A stretch of 64,000 nucleotides of DNA from Mycolicibacter sp. MU0102 (GCF_963378105.1 NZ_OY726398.1:558001-622000), one strand, 5' to 3'; counted from the stretch's first letter, positions 42,671-52,270 are shown. Notes: generated by a model not told the origin, from the letters alone. Made by a program: numbers and translations.

Positions 42671-42755
42671 CCAACTCCGAGACCTGGGTCACCTCAACCC
42701 CCAACAACTACACCCTGTAGTCGGTGACGCCGCGCGAGCTGGGACACTGGTCGTC

Positions 42756-44084
42756 GTGGGTAATGCGGATCGAGCCACGGCGGTATCGGAGCGGTTGTTC
42801 TCCGAGGCCTGCGCGGTGATCCCCGGCGGGGTCAACTCGCCGGTCCGGGCTTTCGCGGCGGTGGGGGGCACGCCCCGCTTCATCGCCGAGGCGCAAGGCT
42901 GCTGGCTGACCGACGTCGACGGCAACCGCTATGTGGACCTGGTCTGCTCCTGGGGGCCGATGATCCTGGGCCACGCTCACCCCGCGGTGGTCGAAGCGGT
43001 CCGCGACGCCGTCGGGACTGGCCTGTCCTTTGGGGCGCCGACCCGCAGCGAGACCGATCTGGTGACCGAGATCATCGCCCGGGTGCCCGCGGTGGACAAG
43101 CTCCGGCTGGTCAACTCCGGCACCGAAGCCACCATGAGCGCGTTGCGGCTGGCCCGCGGCTTCACCGGCCGGGCCAAGGTCATCAAGTTTTCCGGCTGCT
43201 ACCACGGCCACGTCGACGCCCTGCTCGCCGACGCCGGTTCCGGGGTCGCCACTCTGGCGCTGCCGTCCTCGCCCGGGGTCACCGGCGCCACCGCCGCCGA
43301 CACGATCGTGTTGCCCTACAACGACATCGACGCCGTCCGTAATGCTTTCGCCGAATTCGGCACCGAGATCGCCGCGGTCATCACCGAGGCCAGCCCCGGC
43401 AACATGGGCGTGGTGCCGCCGGGGCCCGGCTTCAACGCCGAACTGCGGACGCTCACCAGCGAGCACGGGGCGCTGCTGATCATCGACGAGGTGATGACCG
43501 GCTTCCGGGTGAGCAGAAGTGGTTGGTGTGGAGAAGGTGGTATCGATCCCATCTCTGCCGACCTGTTCACCTTCGGCAAGGTGATCAGCGGCGGGCTGCC
43601 GGCCGCGGCATTCGGCGGCCGGGCCGAGGTGATGGATCGACTGGCCCCGCTGGGGCCGGTCTACCAGGCCGGCACGCTGTCGGGGAACCCGGTGGCCACC
43701 GCCGCCGGGCTGGCAACGCTGCGCGCCGCCGACGATGGTGTCTACGCCGCACTGGACAAGAATGCCGACCGGCTGACCGCGATGCTGGCCGAAGCGCTGA
43801 CGGACGCGGGTGTGCCGCACCAGATTCCGCGCGCCGGAAACATGTTCAGCGTGTTTTTCGGCGAGCAGCCCATCACCGACTTCGCTGCCGCTCGCGCCAG
43901 CGAGACCTGGCGTTTCCCGGCGTTCTTCCACGCCCTGCTGGAAGCGGGCGTCTACCTGCCCTGCAGTGCGTTCGAAGCCTGGTTCGTCTCGGCCGCCCTG
44001 ACCGACGAAGCATTCGACCGGATCGCCGCTGCGCTACCTGCCGCGGCACGTGCCGCCGCCACCACCGGAGAGCCGAAACCCTGA
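42756..44084 (+). CDS. hemL: Glutamate-1-semialdehyde 2,1-aminomutase
   Basis: 442 residues from the GTG at 42756, the first start before the conserved SERLFSEACAVIPGGVNSPVRAF; the open frame extends upstream without homology. A PLP enzyme making 5-aminolevulinate from the HemA product. LIIDEVMTGFRVSRSGW holds the PLP Asp, and DLFTFGKVISGGLPAAAFGGR the Schiff-base lysine. NSGTEATMSALRLARG is the cofactor phosphate loop. It lies about 24 kb from hemB, separated by the accessory island. Its TGA overlaps the next ATG by one base. Confidence 0.96.
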   Translation: MGNADRATAVSERLFSEACAVIPGGVNSPVRAFAAVGGTPRFIAEAQGCWLTDVDGNRYVDLVCSWGPMILGHAHPAVVEAVRDAVGTGLSFGAPTRSETDLVTEIIARVPAVDKLRLVNSGTEATMSALRLARGFTGRAKVIKFSGCYHGHVDALLADAGSGVATLALPSSPGVTGATAADTIVLPYNDIDAVRNAFAEFGTEIAAVITEASPGNMGVVPPGPGFNAELRTLTSEHGALLIIDEVMTGFRVSRSGWCGEGGIDPISADLFTFGKVISGGLPAAAFGGRAEVMDRLAPLGPVYQAGTLSGNPVATAAGLATLRAADDGVYAALDKNADRLTAMLAEALTDAGVPHQIPRAGNMFSVFFGEQPITDFAAARASETWRFPAFFHALLEAGVYLPCSAFEAWFVSAALTDEAFDRIAAALPAAARAAATTGEPKP

Positions 44085-44692
44085 TGGCAGAAGAAACCCG
44101 CGTCCACCTGATCCGCCACGGCGAGGTCCACAATCCCGACGGCATTTTGTATGGCCGGCTGCCCGGTTTCCGGCTCTCGGACACCGGCCGCGCCCAGGCG
44201 GTCGCCGCCGCCGATCTGCTGGCCGGCCGCGACATCGTCGCGGTGATCGCCTCGCCGCTGCAGCGCGCCCAGGAGACCGCCGCCCCGATCGCCGCCCGGC
44301 ACGACCTGGCCATCGACACCGACGATGACCTGATCGAGTCGGCCAACTTCTTTGAGGGCAAGCGTGTTTCACCGGGCGACGGCGCCTGGCGCAACCCGCG
44401 GTTCTGGTGGCACCTGCGCAACCCCTTCACCCCGTCGTGGGGCGAGCCCTACGACCAGATCGCGGCTCGGATGGCCACCGCGGTGAGCAAGGCCCGTGCT
44501 CGCGCCGCCGGCCACGAAGTGGTGTGCGTCAGCCACCAGCTGCCGGTCTGGACTGCGCGCCAGCATCTCACCGGCAATCGACTCTGGCACGACCCGCGCC
44601 GGCGCGAATGCGGCGTGGGTTCGGTGACCACGTTGATCTATGACGGAGATCGTCTCGTCGACGTCGATTACCAGGTTCCGGCCGGCGGCTGA
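44084..44692 (+). CDS. Histidine phosphatase (phosphoglycerate mutase-like), Rv0525 homolog
   Basis: 202 residues from the ATG at 44084 in TGATG with hemL. The catalytic motif VHLIRHGEVHNP is at the N-terminus, ASPLQRAQETAAPIA supplies the conserved Arg, the acidic region is DDDLIESANFFEGKR and the second catalytic His is VVCVSHQLPVWT. A cytosolic phosphatase or mutase of unknown substrate, coupled to hemL and the cytochrome maturation genes. Confidence 0.92.
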   Translation: MAEETRVHLIRHGEVHNPDGILYGRLPGFRLSDTGRAQAVAAADLLAGRDIVAVIASPLQRAQETAAPIAARHDLAIDTDDDLIESANFFEGKRVSPGDGAWRNPRFWWHLRNPFTPSWGEPYDQIAARMATAVSKARARAAGHEVVCVSHQLPVWTARQHLTGNRLWHDPRRRECGVGSVTTLIYDGDRLVDVDYQVPAGG

Positions 44693-44694
44693 CG

Positions 44695-45285
44695 ATGCGG
44701 GCAGTGCTGATCGTCGGGGCAGTGCTGGCCGCGCTGATCTCGGGCTGCGCGGTCGGCGACGACGCCGTCACCCACGGCGGCACCTTCGAGTTCGTCTCGC
44801 CCGGCGGCAAGACCGACATCTTCTACGACCCCCCGCAGGACCGCGGCCGGCCCGGCCCGATCTCCGGGCCCGACCTGATGGACCCGTCGCGCACCATCAG
44901 CGTCGACGACTTCGCCGGCAAGGTCGTCGTCGTCAACGTGTGGGGGCAGTGGTGCGGACCCTGCCGTACCGAAATCAGCCAACTGCAAAAGGTTTACGAC
45001 GACACCCGCGCCCAGGGTGTGGCATTCCTGGGGATCGATGTCCGCGACCCCGAGCCGCAGGCTTCCCGCGACTTCATCTCCGACCGTCGCATCACCTATC
45101 CCTCGATCTACGACCCGGCGATGCGCACCATGATCGCGTTCGGCGGCCGCTATCCCTCGTCGGTGATCCCGGCGACCATGGTGCTCGACCGCCAGCACCG
45201 GGTCGCGGCGGTGTTCCTGCGTGAGGTGCTCGCCGAGGACCTGCAACCCGTCGTGCAGCGGCTGGCTGCCGAGGCGGCGTCGTGA
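44695..45285 (+). CDS. Thioredoxin-like lipoprotein (TlpA/ResA type), Rv0526 homolog
   Basis: 196 residues. A short signal with lipobox LISGCA puts Cys18 as the lipidated residue, so the protein is anchored outside the membrane. The thioredoxin fold carries WGQWCGPCRTEI (CxxC), FLGIDVRDPEPQASRDF and the cis-Pro region SSVIPATMVLDRQHRVA. It would keep apocytochrome c heme-binding cysteines reduced, using electrons from CcdA. Starts 2 bp after the previous stop and overlaps ccdA by four bases. Confidence 0.93.
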   Translation: MRAVLIVGAVLAALISGCAVGDDAVTHGGTFEFVSPGGKTDIFYDPPQDRGRPGPISGPDLMDPSRTISVDDFAGKVVVVNVWGQWCGPCRTEISQLQKVYDDTRAQGVAFLGIDVRDPEPQASRDFISDRRITYPSIYDPAMRTMIAFGGRYPSSVIPATMVLDRQHRVAAVFLREVLAEDLQPVVQRLAAEAAS

Positions 45286-46061
45286 GCAGCTTTACCGCCA
45301 CCGCCACCACCGGTCCGCTGCTGTTGGCCGTCGCCGTGTCGGCCCTGGCCGGACTGGTGTCGTTCGCCTCGCCGTGCGTAGTGCCGTTGGTACCGGGCTA
45401 TCTGTCCTACCTGGCGGCCGTGGTGGGCGTCGACGAGACTCCACGGGCCGGTGCGCTTGAGCCCCCGCCCGGAGCGAGGTGGCGCGTCGCCGGGTCGGCA
45501 GCATTGTTCGTCGCCGGGTTCACCGCGGTGTTCCTGTTGGGCTCGGTGGCCGTGCTGGGCATGACCACCACGTTGATCACCAACCAGGTGCTGCTGCAAC
45601 GGGTCGGCGGCGCGGTGACGATTCTGATGGGCCTGGTGTTCATCGGATTCGTTCCCGCACTGCAGCGCCAACTGCGCTTCACCCCGCAGCAGTTGTCCAC
45701 CGTGTTCGGTGCACCGCTGCTGGGCGCGGTGTTCGCGCTGGGTTGGACACCGTGCCTGGGGCCGACCCTGACCGGGGTGATCGCGGTCGCCTCGACCACC
45801 GACGGCGCCGGGGTGGCCCGGGGCGTGGTGCTGGTGATCGCCTACTGCTTGGGCTTGGGCATCCCGTTCGTGGCGCTGGCGTTCGGGTCGGCCAGCGCGG
45901 TGGCCGGGCTGGGTTGGCTGCGCCGGCACACCCGGGCGATCCAGGTCCTGGGCGGGGTATTGCTGATCGCGGTCGGGCTCGCCCTGGTCACCGGCGTGTG
46001 GGACCACTTCGTGGCCGCGGTCCGCGACGGCCTGGTCTCCGATGTCAGGCTGCCGATCTGA
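45282..46061 (+). CDS. ccdA: Cytochrome c biogenesis protein CcdA (DsbD-type electron transporter)
   Basis: 259 residues, GTG start at 45282. Six membrane helices are expected. The two conserved cysteines are in SFASPCVVPLVPGYLSYLAA and ALGWTPCLGPTLTGVI. It passes reducing power from cytosolic thioredoxin to the extracytoplasmic thioredoxin encoded upstream. Part of the tightly overlapping System II operon (thioredoxin, CcdA, ResB, CcsA). Confidence 0.95.
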   Translation: MSSFTATATTGPLLLAVAVSALAGLVSFASPCVVPLVPGYLSYLAAVVGVDETPRAGALEPPPGARWRVAGSAALFVAGFTAVFLLGSVAVLGMTTTLITNQVLLQRVGGAVTILMGLVFIGFVPALQRQLRFTPQQLSTVFGAPLLGAVFALGWTPCLGPTLTGVIAVASTTDGAGVARGVVLVIAYCLGLGIPFVALAFGSASAVAGLGWLRRHTRAIQVLGGVLLIAVGLALVTGVWDHFVAAVRDGLVSDVRLPI

Positions 46062-47635
46062 TGACCGCCACCACTTCGCTGCTCGCGTGGATCCGCAACA
46101 CCTGGCGAGCGCTGACCTCGATGGGCACCGCGCTGGTGTTGCTGGTGCTGCTCGCACTGGCCGCCATCCCCGGAGCACTGCTGCCGCAACGCAGTCTCAA
46201 CGCCGCCAAAGTCGACGAATACCTGGCGCTGCACCCGGTACTGGGGCCCTGGCTGAACCGGCTGGAGGCATTCGACGTCTTCTCCAGCTTCTGGTTCACC
46301 GCCATCTACGTGCTGCTGTGCGTGTCACTGATCGGTTGTCTGACCCCGCGGACCTTCGAGCATCTGCGCAACCTGCGTGCCACCCCGGTGGCTGCACCAC
46401 GCAACCTGTCACGGCTGCCCAAACACGCCACGGCGCAGCTGGTCGGTGACGCCGCCGAGCTCGGCGCCCAGATGGCCGCAGAGTTGCGCGGCTGGCGTCG
46501 GACCACCCGCTCGTCGGACAGCGCCCCCGGTGGCATTGAGATTTCGGCGGAGAAGGGCTATCTGCGCGAATTCGGCAATCTGATCTTCCATTTCGCGCTG
46601 CTGGGGCTACTGGCTGCCGTCGCCCTCGGCCGCATGTTCGGCTACGAGGGCAACGTGATGGTCATCGCCGACGGCGGACCGGGATTCTGCTCGGCGTCGC
46701 CGGCCGCGTTCGACTCGTTCCGGGCCGGCGCCACCGTCGACGGGACCAAGCTGCACCCGCTGTGCGTGCGGGTCAACGACTTCACCGCCGACTACCTGGC
46801 CTCCGGGCTGGCGACCTCCTTCACCGCGCATATCGACTACCAGGCCGGGGAGGACCTGCGCACCAATGAGTGGCGGCCCTACCTGCTGGAGGTCAACCAT
46901 CCACTGCGGGTCGGCGGCGTGCGGGCGTACCTACAAGGGCACGGCTACGCGCCCACCTTCACCGTGACCTTCCCGGACGGACAGACCCGCACCCAGACGG
47001 TGCAGTTCCGCCCGGACAACCCGCTGACCCTGTTGTCGTCGGGCGCGATCCGCATCGACCCCCCGGCCGGGGTCTACCCCGACGCCAGCGAGCGCCGCAA
47101 GCACCAGATCGGCATCCAGGGCCTGTTCGCTCCGACCGAACAACTCGACAACCGGCTGCTGTCGTCGGCGTTCCCCGCCATGAACGATCCCGCGGTCGCG
47201 ATCGACGTCTACCGCGGCGACACCGGGCTCGACACCGGCCGGCCGCAGAGCCTGTTCACGCTGGATTCCCGGTTGATCGACCAGGGCCGGCTGACCAAGG
47301 TGGCCCGGTCCAACCTGAAGGCCGGCGAACAGATCAGCCTCGATGACGGCACGAAGGTGCGCTTCGACGGCGCGGTGCCGTTCGTCAACATCCAGGTGTC
47401 GCACGATCCGGCCGAGATCTGGGTGCTGGTGTTCGCGATGACGATGATGGCGGGGTTGGTTGTGTCGCTGGTGGTGCGCCGCCGCCGGATCTGGATCCGG
47501 ATCACGCCAACGGCGCCCGTGGGGCAGGCCGGTACGGTGAACGTCGAGCTGGGCGGGCTGGCTCGCACCGACAACTCCGGCTGGGGTGACGAGTTCGAGC
47601 GATTGAGCACGAAGCTCTTCGGCAAGGAGACATAG
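46061..47635 (+). CDS. resB: Cytochrome c biogenesis protein ResB
   Basis: 524 residues from the ATG at 46061, sharing one base with the ccdA stop. Family blocks: LTSMGTALVLLVLLALAAIP, FWFTAIYVLLCVSLIGCLTP, GNLIFHFALLGLLAAVALG, a large extracytoplasmic domain with NHPLRVGGVRAYLQGHGYAP, and the last helix LVFAMTMMAGLVVSLVVRRR. Together with CcsA it forms the heme export and cytochrome c heme lyase. The next gene starts immediately after its TAG. Confidence 0.94.
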   Translation: MTATTSLLAWIRNTWRALTSMGTALVLLVLLALAAIPGALLPQRSLNAAKVDEYLALHPVLGPWLNRLEAFDVFSSFWFTAIYVLLCVSLIGCLTPRTFEHLRNLRATPVAAPRNLSRLPKHATAQLVGDAAELGAQMAAELRGWRRTTRSSDSAPGGIEISAEKGYLREFGNLIFHFALLGLLAAVALGRMFGYEGNVMVIADGGPGFCSASPAAFDSFRAGATVDGTKLHPLCVRVNDFTADYLASGLATSFTAHIDYQAGEDLRTNEWRPYLLEVNHPLRVGGVRAYLQGHGYAPTFTVTFPDGQTRTQTVQFRPDNPLTLLSSGAIRIDPPAGVYPDASERRKHQIGIQGLFAPTEQLDNRLLSSAFPAMNDPAVAIDVYRGDTGLDTGRPQSLFTLDSRLIDQGRLTKVARSNLKAGEQISLDDGTKVRFDGAVPFVNIQVSHDPAEIWVLVFAMTMMAGLVVSLVVRRRRIWIRITPTAPVGQAGTVNVELGGLARTDNSGWGDEFERLSTKLFGKET

Positions 47636-48613
47636 GTGAACACGAGTCATATCGACATCGGGCTGGCGCGCTACTCCGACTGGGCGTTCACCTCGGCGAT
47701 GATCGTGCTGGTCATCGCACTGCTGTTGCTGGCCGTCGAACTGGCCTCCAGCCGCGCCCGCACGCCCGCCGAGACCGAGCTGGTTTCCGCCGGCGGTGTG
47801 CGCTCCGACAGCGCCACGCCAGGGGTGGTGGTCCCCGCGCAGCGACGGCCCCTGGGTGAGCGGGTGGGCCGCGCCGGCCTGGCCCTGGTCTATTTGGGCA
47901 TCGCGCTGCTGCTGGCCTGCATTGTGTTCCGCGGCGCTGCCACACTGCGCCCGCCGTGGGGCAACATGTACGAGTTCATCAACCTGACCTGCTTCTCCGG
48001 GCTGGTGGCTTCCGCCGTCGCGCTGCGCCGGCCACAACACCGCAGCCTGTGGGTATTCGTGTTGCTGCCGGTGCTGATCCTGCTGACGGTTTCCGGGCGC
48101 TGGCTCTACGCCACCGCCGCACCGGTCATGCCTGCGCTGCAGTCCTACTGGCTGCCGATCCACGTGTCGGTGGTCAGCATCGGCTCCGGGGTGTTCTTGG
48201 TGGCCGGGGTGGCCAGCATCCTGTTTCTGATCCGCTCGTCGCGCCTGAGCGACCCCGACGCGCCGGGGGCCCTGGCGCGCCTGGTGCGCCGGCTGCCCGA
48301 TGCGCAAACCCTGGACCGCATCGCCTACCGGACCACGATCTTCGCTTTCCCGGTGTTCGGCTTCGGTGTGATCTTCGGCGCGATCTGGGCCGAGGGGGCC
48401 TGGGGCCGCTACTGGGGTTGGGATCCCAAGGAGACGGTTTCGTTCATCGCCTGGGTCGTCTACGCCGCCTATCTCCACGCCAGGTCGACGGCCGGGTGGC
48501 GCGATTACAAGGCGGCGTGGATCAACGTTGTGGGGTTCGCGGCGATGATCTTCAACCTGTTTTTCGTCAACCTGGTGACCGTCGGCCTGCACTCGTATGC
48601 CGGAGTCGGCTAA
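47636..48613 (+). CDS. ccsA: Cytochrome c assembly protein CcsA (CcsB type)
   Basis: 325 residues, GTG start at 47636 directly after the resB stop. About eight helices. The tryptophan-rich heme motif is WGRYWGWDPKETVSFIAWVV, with PPWGNMYEFINL upstream and conserved histidines in WLPIHVSVVSIG and HARSTAGW. It carries heme across the membrane and ligates it to CxxCH cysteines with ResB. Confidence 0.95.
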   Translation: MNTSHIDIGLARYSDWAFTSAMIVLVIALLLLAVELASSRARTPAETELVSAGGVRSDSATPGVVVPAQRRPLGERVGRAGLALVYLGIALLLACIVFRGAATLRPPWGNMYEFINLTCFSGLVASAVALRRPQHRSLWVFVLLPVLILLTVSGRWLYATAAPVMPALQSYWLPIHVSVVSIGSGVFLVAGVASILFLIRSSRLSDPDAPGALARLVRRLPDAQTLDRIAYRTTIFAFPVFGFGVIFGAIWAEGAWGRYWGWDPKETVSFIAWVVYAAYLHARSTAGWRDYKAAWINVVGFAAMIFNLFFVNLVTVGLHSYAGVG

Positions 48614-48704
48614 TCCAGCTGACAGATTCCTTTATGACAGCTGCGCTACCCTGCGGTTACCGACGTCCATTGACGTCCTAACCAGTGTGACAGGGGAGAT
48701 ACCA

Positions 48705-50039
48705 GTGTCCGACCATGCACCCGGTGATGTCACTGCGAGCCATGACGTGACGGATCATCCGACCACCCAGTTCCGGCCGCTTCAGCACGTCAACGAGGGG
48801 GCTGACGGTCCCGCGGACGCTGCGGAGGCCGGGGCCGGCGGGTCGTTCAACCAGCGGCCCGAAGGCGAGGAGACCCGCTCCTTCGGCGGCTTCCGCACCG
48901 AGCGCCGGTTCTCCGAACCGGTCGACCCGTGGCCGCCGGCGGCTGCGGAGACCCCGTCGGGGCAGCAGTCCTGGAACGCAGGCGCATCGACCACCTGGGT
49001 TCCGCAGCCGATGGATAACCCTGCTCCGGTGTACTTCGGCGGCAGCGCCGGCGGTGGTTCCGGGCAGGCGCCGTATCGCGCCTCTGAGCCCATCGCCCCG
49101 TTCTCGGATCTGTCCACCACGTCCTTGTTGCGACAGGTCAAGCCGCCGCCAACGTCGGGCTGGCGCCGCCTGCTCTACGTGCTGTCCGGCCAGCTGATCA
49201 ACGTCGGCGAGAGCCCGCGCACCATCCGTTTCAACGACTTGGTGGTCCAGGTGAACCGGCCACTACAGGGCTGTCACCGGATCGCGGTGCTGTCGCTGAA
49301 GGGCGGGGTTGGCAAGACCACCATCACCGCGACCCTGGGGGCCACGTTCGCTTCCATCCGAGGTGACCGGGTGGTGGCCGTGGACGCCAACCCCGACCGC
49401 GGCACGCTGAACCAGAAGGTGCCGATGGAGACCTCCGCGACGGTGCGGCACCTGCTGCGCGATGCTGACGGTATCCAGCGCTACAGCGATGTCCGCAGCT
49501 ACACCAACCAGGGCCCCAGCCGCCTGGAGGTGCTGGCCTCCGACAGCGACCCCGCGGTCTCGGAAGCGTTCAGCGCCGAGGACTACGCCAGCACGCTGCA
49601 GGTCTTGGAGCGGTTCTACAGCCTCGTGCTCACCGACTGCGGCACGGGTCTGATGCACTCCGCTATGTCAGCGGTGCTCGCCAAGGCCGACACCATGATC
49701 GTGGTGAGTTCGGGCTCAGTTGACGGCGCCCGCAGCGCCTCGGCGACGCTGGACTGGCTCGACGCGCACGGTCACGAAGACCTGGTGCGCAACTCGATCG
49801 CGGTGATCAACGCGGTGCGGCCTCGCTCGGGCAAGGTCGACATGCAGAAGGTCGTCGACCACTTCTCCCGGCGCTGCCGCGCGGTGCGGTTGGTGCCGTT
49901 CGATCCGCACCTGGAAGAAGGCGCGGAGATCGACCTGATGCGGCTGAAGCGCGAGACCCGCGAGGCGCTCGTCGAGCTGGCTGCGGTGGTTGCCGAGGCG
50001 TTCCCCGGCGACGACCGGTTCAACCAGCACTTCGTCTAG
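48705..50039 (+). CDS. MinD/ParA-like P-loop ATPase, Rv0530 homolog
   Basis: 444 residues from the GTG at 48705, which has AGGGGAG six bases upstream. Residues 1-150 are Pro/Gly/Ala-rich and disordered (RPEGEETRSFGGFRTERRF). The ATPase has the deviant Walker A VLSLKGGVGKTTITATLGAT, VVAVDANPDRGTLNQKV and LVLTDCGTGLMHSAM. This is the layout of EspI-like mycobacterial ATPases and of Soj/MinD partners. The cargo is unknown. It may be transcribed with the cytochrome operon (91 bp gap). Confidence 0.9.
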   Translation: MSDHAPGDVTASHDVTDHPTTQFRPLQHVNEGADGPADAAEAGAGGSFNQRPEGEETRSFGGFRTERRFSEPVDPWPPAAAETPSGQQSWNAGASTTWVPQPMDNPAPVYFGGSAGGGSGQAPYRASEPIAPFSDLSTTSLLRQVKPPPTSGWRRLLYVLSGQLINVGESPRTIRFNDLVVQVNRPLQGCHRIAVLSLKGGVGKTTITATLGATFASIRGDRVVAVDANPDRGTLNQKVPMETSATVRHLLRDADGIQRYSDVRSYTNQGPSRLEVLASDSDPAVSEAFSAEDYASTLQVLERFYSLVLTDCGTGLMHSAMSAVLAKADTMIVVSSGSVDGARSASATLDWLDAHGHEDLVRNSIAVINAVRPRSGKVDMQKVVDHFSRRCRAVRLVPFDPHLEEGAEIDLMRLKRETREALVELAAVVAEAFPGDDRFNQHFV

Positions 50040-50057
50040 TTCGGGGGTGTGGCAGCC

Positions 50058-50207
50058 CTAGGGCTGGTTGTCGCCGTGGCTGATCCGCCACAGGAACTCC
50101 GGGTCATCATCCGGTCCGATCACGCGCGTCTTCGGCCGGGCACGAACGGCACGCAGGCTGAGGTACAGCAGCGTTCCCAGAGTCAGGACGAGGAGCAGGT
50201 AGAGCAC
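50058..50207 (-). CDS. 49-residue membrane peptide, Rv0530A-like
   Basis: GTG at 50207 with AGGAGG at ideal spacing (seven bases) and TAG at 50060-50058. One N-terminal helix (LYLLLVLTLGTLLYLSLRAV) precedes a basic hinge (RARPKTRV) and an acidic tail (IGPDDDPEFLWRISHGDNQ). The pattern of conserved PDDDPEFLWRIS and the place between the Rv0530 and Rv0531 homologs fit the annotated small protein Rv0530A. It is an orphan single-span protein of unknown role, antisense to the flanking genes. Confidence 0.75.
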   Translation of the reverse strand: MLYLLLVLTLGTLLYLSLRAVRARPKTRVIGPDDDPEFLWRISHGDNQP

Positions 50208-50277
50208 TCGCGACACCTCCTGGCGCCGAATATACCGTTAGCGTCGTTCTCGCCGGTCCAGCCCGCCAGTAGGCTTG

Positions 50278-50580
50278 ATGACCGTGGCGACAGGTCGGGC
50301 CCCGTTGGGCCGTGCGGTACTCGATGTAGCGGTGTACACCGCGGCGCGGCTGGCGCTGGTGGTGGTGCTGACGGGGGTGATCTACGGAGTGGGCCGGCTG
50401 CTCGGGCTCAGCGATTTCCCGCCGATCATCGCGGCGATGCTGGCGCTGATCGTCGCGCTGCCGTTGGGCATGTGGCTGTTCACACCGCTGCGTAAGCGCG
50501 CGACCGAGAGCTTGACCGTCGCCGGCGAACGCCGCCGCCAGGAACGCGAGAAACTGCAAGCCCGACTGCGCGGGGAGTAA
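50278..50580 (+). CDS. Small membrane protein (DUF4229-type), Rv0531 homolog
   Basis: 100 residues from the ATG at 50278. Two helices (AARLALVVVLTGVIYGVGRL and PPIIAAMLALIVALPLGMWL) and a charged cytoplasmic tail (RKRATESLTVAGERRRQERE) predicted to be helical. Convergent with menA (11 bp between stops). Function unknown. Confidence 0.85.
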   Translation: MTVATGRAPLGRAVLDVAVYTAARLALVVVLTGVIYGVGRLLGLSDFPPIIAAMLALIVALPLGMWLFTPLRKRATESLTVAGERRRQEREKLQARLRGE

Positions 50581-50591
50581 ACCGCCCAGAG

Positions 50592-51461
50592 TCAGTGCAG
50601 GGATAGCGCCAAGGCCTCCGCGATTGCCCACACCAGCATGGTCAACCCGGTGTCGCGCAGCACCGGAATCAGTGCGGTGCCACCGAGCCCGGAGCGCACC
50701 GGTGCCGCGGCCCGCAGCGCCAGCGGCGTGGCGATGAACCCGACCGCGCACCACGGGGTGGCCCGCATCAGGGCCAGCGTCAGCACCCCGGCCAACGCCA
50801 CCAGCAGCTGAAACAGCACCCGGGTGCGCGCGTCGCCGAGGCGTACCGCGAGGGTGATCTTGCCGGCCGGCTTGTCGGTCGCGATATCGCGCAGATTGTT
50901 GGCCACCAGCACCGCCGACGACAGGGCACCGACGCCTACCGCCAGCGCGCCGCCGACCCAGTCCACCCGCAACGCCTGGGTGTACTGGGTGCCCAGCACC
51001 GCGACCAGTCCGAAGAACACGAACACCGCGATCTCGCCGAAGCCGGCGTAGCCGTACGGCCTCGACCCGCCGGTGTACAGCCAGGCGCCGGCGATGCAGG
51101 CCGCGCCCACCGCCAGCAGCCACGGCGCGCTGACCAGGGCCAGGGCCAAGCCGGCCAGCGCTCCGACCGACAGCGCGGCGATCGCTGCCGTCAGCACCGC
51201 GCGCGGGCTCGCCAGCCGAGCGCCCACCAGGCGCACCGGACCGGTCCGGTCGTCGTCGGTGCCACGGATGCCGTCGGAGTAGTCGTTGGCGTAGTTCACC
51301 CCGATGATCAGCGCCACCGCGACGGTCAGCGCCAGCAGCGCCTTCCACCACACCGCGGCACCCAGCCATGCTGCCGCGCCGGTTCCGGCGATCACCGGAG
51401 CGATCGCGTTGGGCAGGGTGCGGGGACGAGCCCCCTCTATCCACTGTGCGAAGCTGGCCAC
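50592..51461 (-). CDS. menA: 1,4-dihydroxy-2-naphthoate polyprenyltransferase
   Basis: 289 residues, GTG at 51461. A UbiA-family membrane enzyme that prenylates DHNA to demethylmenaquinone. The two Asp-rich motifs are NYANDYSDGIRGTDDDR and NNLRDIATDKPAGK. The N-terminus WIEGARPRTLPNAIAPVIAG is typical MenA, and eight to nine helices fill the rest. Divergent from the MTA phosphorylase gene with about 15 bp between starts. The M. tuberculosis neighbours fabH and PE_PGRS6 are absent here. Confidence 0.95.
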   Translation of the reverse strand: MASFAQWIEGARPRTLPNAIAPVIAGTGAAAWLGAAVWWKALLALTVAVALIIGVNYANDYSDGIRGTDDDRTGPVRLVGARLASPRAVLTAAIAALSVGALAGLALALVSAPWLLAVGAACIAGAWLYTGGSRPYGYAGFGEIAVFVFFGLVAVLGTQYTQALRVDWVGGALAVGVGALSSAVLVANNLRDIATDKPAGKITLAVRLGDARTRVLFQLLVALAGVLTLALMRATPWCAVGFIATPLALRAAAPVRSGLGGTALIPVLRDTGLTMLVWAIAEALALSLH

Positions 51462-51475
51462 CGCACGATCCTTGC

Positions 51476-52270
51476 ATGCGGGAGGAGCAGAAGTTGCTGG
51501 GCGTGATCGGCGGTAGCGGTTTCTACTCGTTCTTCGGTGACGATGCGCGCCGCGTCAGCTGCGACACCCCCTACGGGGCGCCCAGTGCAGAGATCACGGT
51601 CGGTTCCGTCGGCGGCCACGAAGTGGCATTTCTGCCGCGGCACGGGGCCGCCCACGAGTACTCGGCCCACACAGTGCCCTACCGGGCCAACATGTGGGCG
51701 TTGCGGACGCTGGGGGTGCGACGGATCCTCGCGCCTTGCGCAGTCGGCAGCCTGACCCCGGAACTGCCCCCCGGCTCGGTGGTGGTGCCCGATCAACTGG
51801 TCGACCGCACCCGGGGCCGCGCCGACACCTACTTCGATGACGGCGGCGTGCACGTCGAGTTCGCCGACCCGTACTGCCCGACGCTGCGGACCGCGGTGAC
51901 CGGCTTGCCCGACGTGGTCGATGGCGGAACCATGGTGGTTATCCAGGGGCCGCGATTCTCCACCCGCGCCGAAAGCCAATGGTTCGCCGCGGCCGGATTC
52001 CGACTGATCAACATGACCGGATATCCCGAAGCAGTGCTGGCTCGTGAACTGGAAATGTGTTATGCCGCAGTAGCTCTGGTCACCGACTTGGATGCCGGAG
52101 TCGACGTCGGCAGTGGTGTGAAGGCCGTCGATGTGTTCGCGGAGTTCCAAAAAAACATCGAGCCGTTCAAGAAGCTGGTGCACGAAGCCATCGAGCGGAT
52201 CGACGACGAACGGACCTGCACGCACTGCTTGCCGCACGAAGGCATTCAGTTGCCGTTCGAGCTGCCCTGA
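51476..52270 (+). CDS. mtnP: S-methyl-5'-thioadenosine phosphorylase
   Basis: 264 residues from the ATG at 51476; a TTG at 51494 has a better ribosome site (GGAGGAG, six bases away) and would start MLGVIGGSG directly. It phosphorolyses methylthioadenosine to adenine and 5-methylthioribose-1-phosphate. GVIGGSGFYSF is the phosphate loop. RHGAAHEYSAHTVPYRANMW and MVVIQGPRFSTRAESQWFAA then INMTGYPEAVLARELEMCYA are the purine phosphorylase II signatures. Confidence 0.94.
   Translation: MREEQKLLGVIGGSGFYSFFGDDARRVSCDTPYGAPSAEITVGSVGGHEVAFLPRHGAAHEYSAHTVPYRANMWALRTLGVRRILAPCAVGSLTPELPPGSVVVPDQLVDRTRGRADTYFDDGGVHVEFADPYCPTLRTAVTGLPDVVDGGTMVVIQGPRFSTRAESQWFAAAGFRLINMTGYPEAVLARELEMCYAAVALVTDLDAGVDVGSGVKAVDVFAEFQKNIEPFKKLVHEAIERIDDERTCTHCLPHEGIQLPFELP

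Noticed and set aside
45479..46060. Upstream extension of the resB reading frame through ccdA
   Set aside because: The frame is open by GC bias, but ResB homology and the TGATG overlap place the start at 46061.
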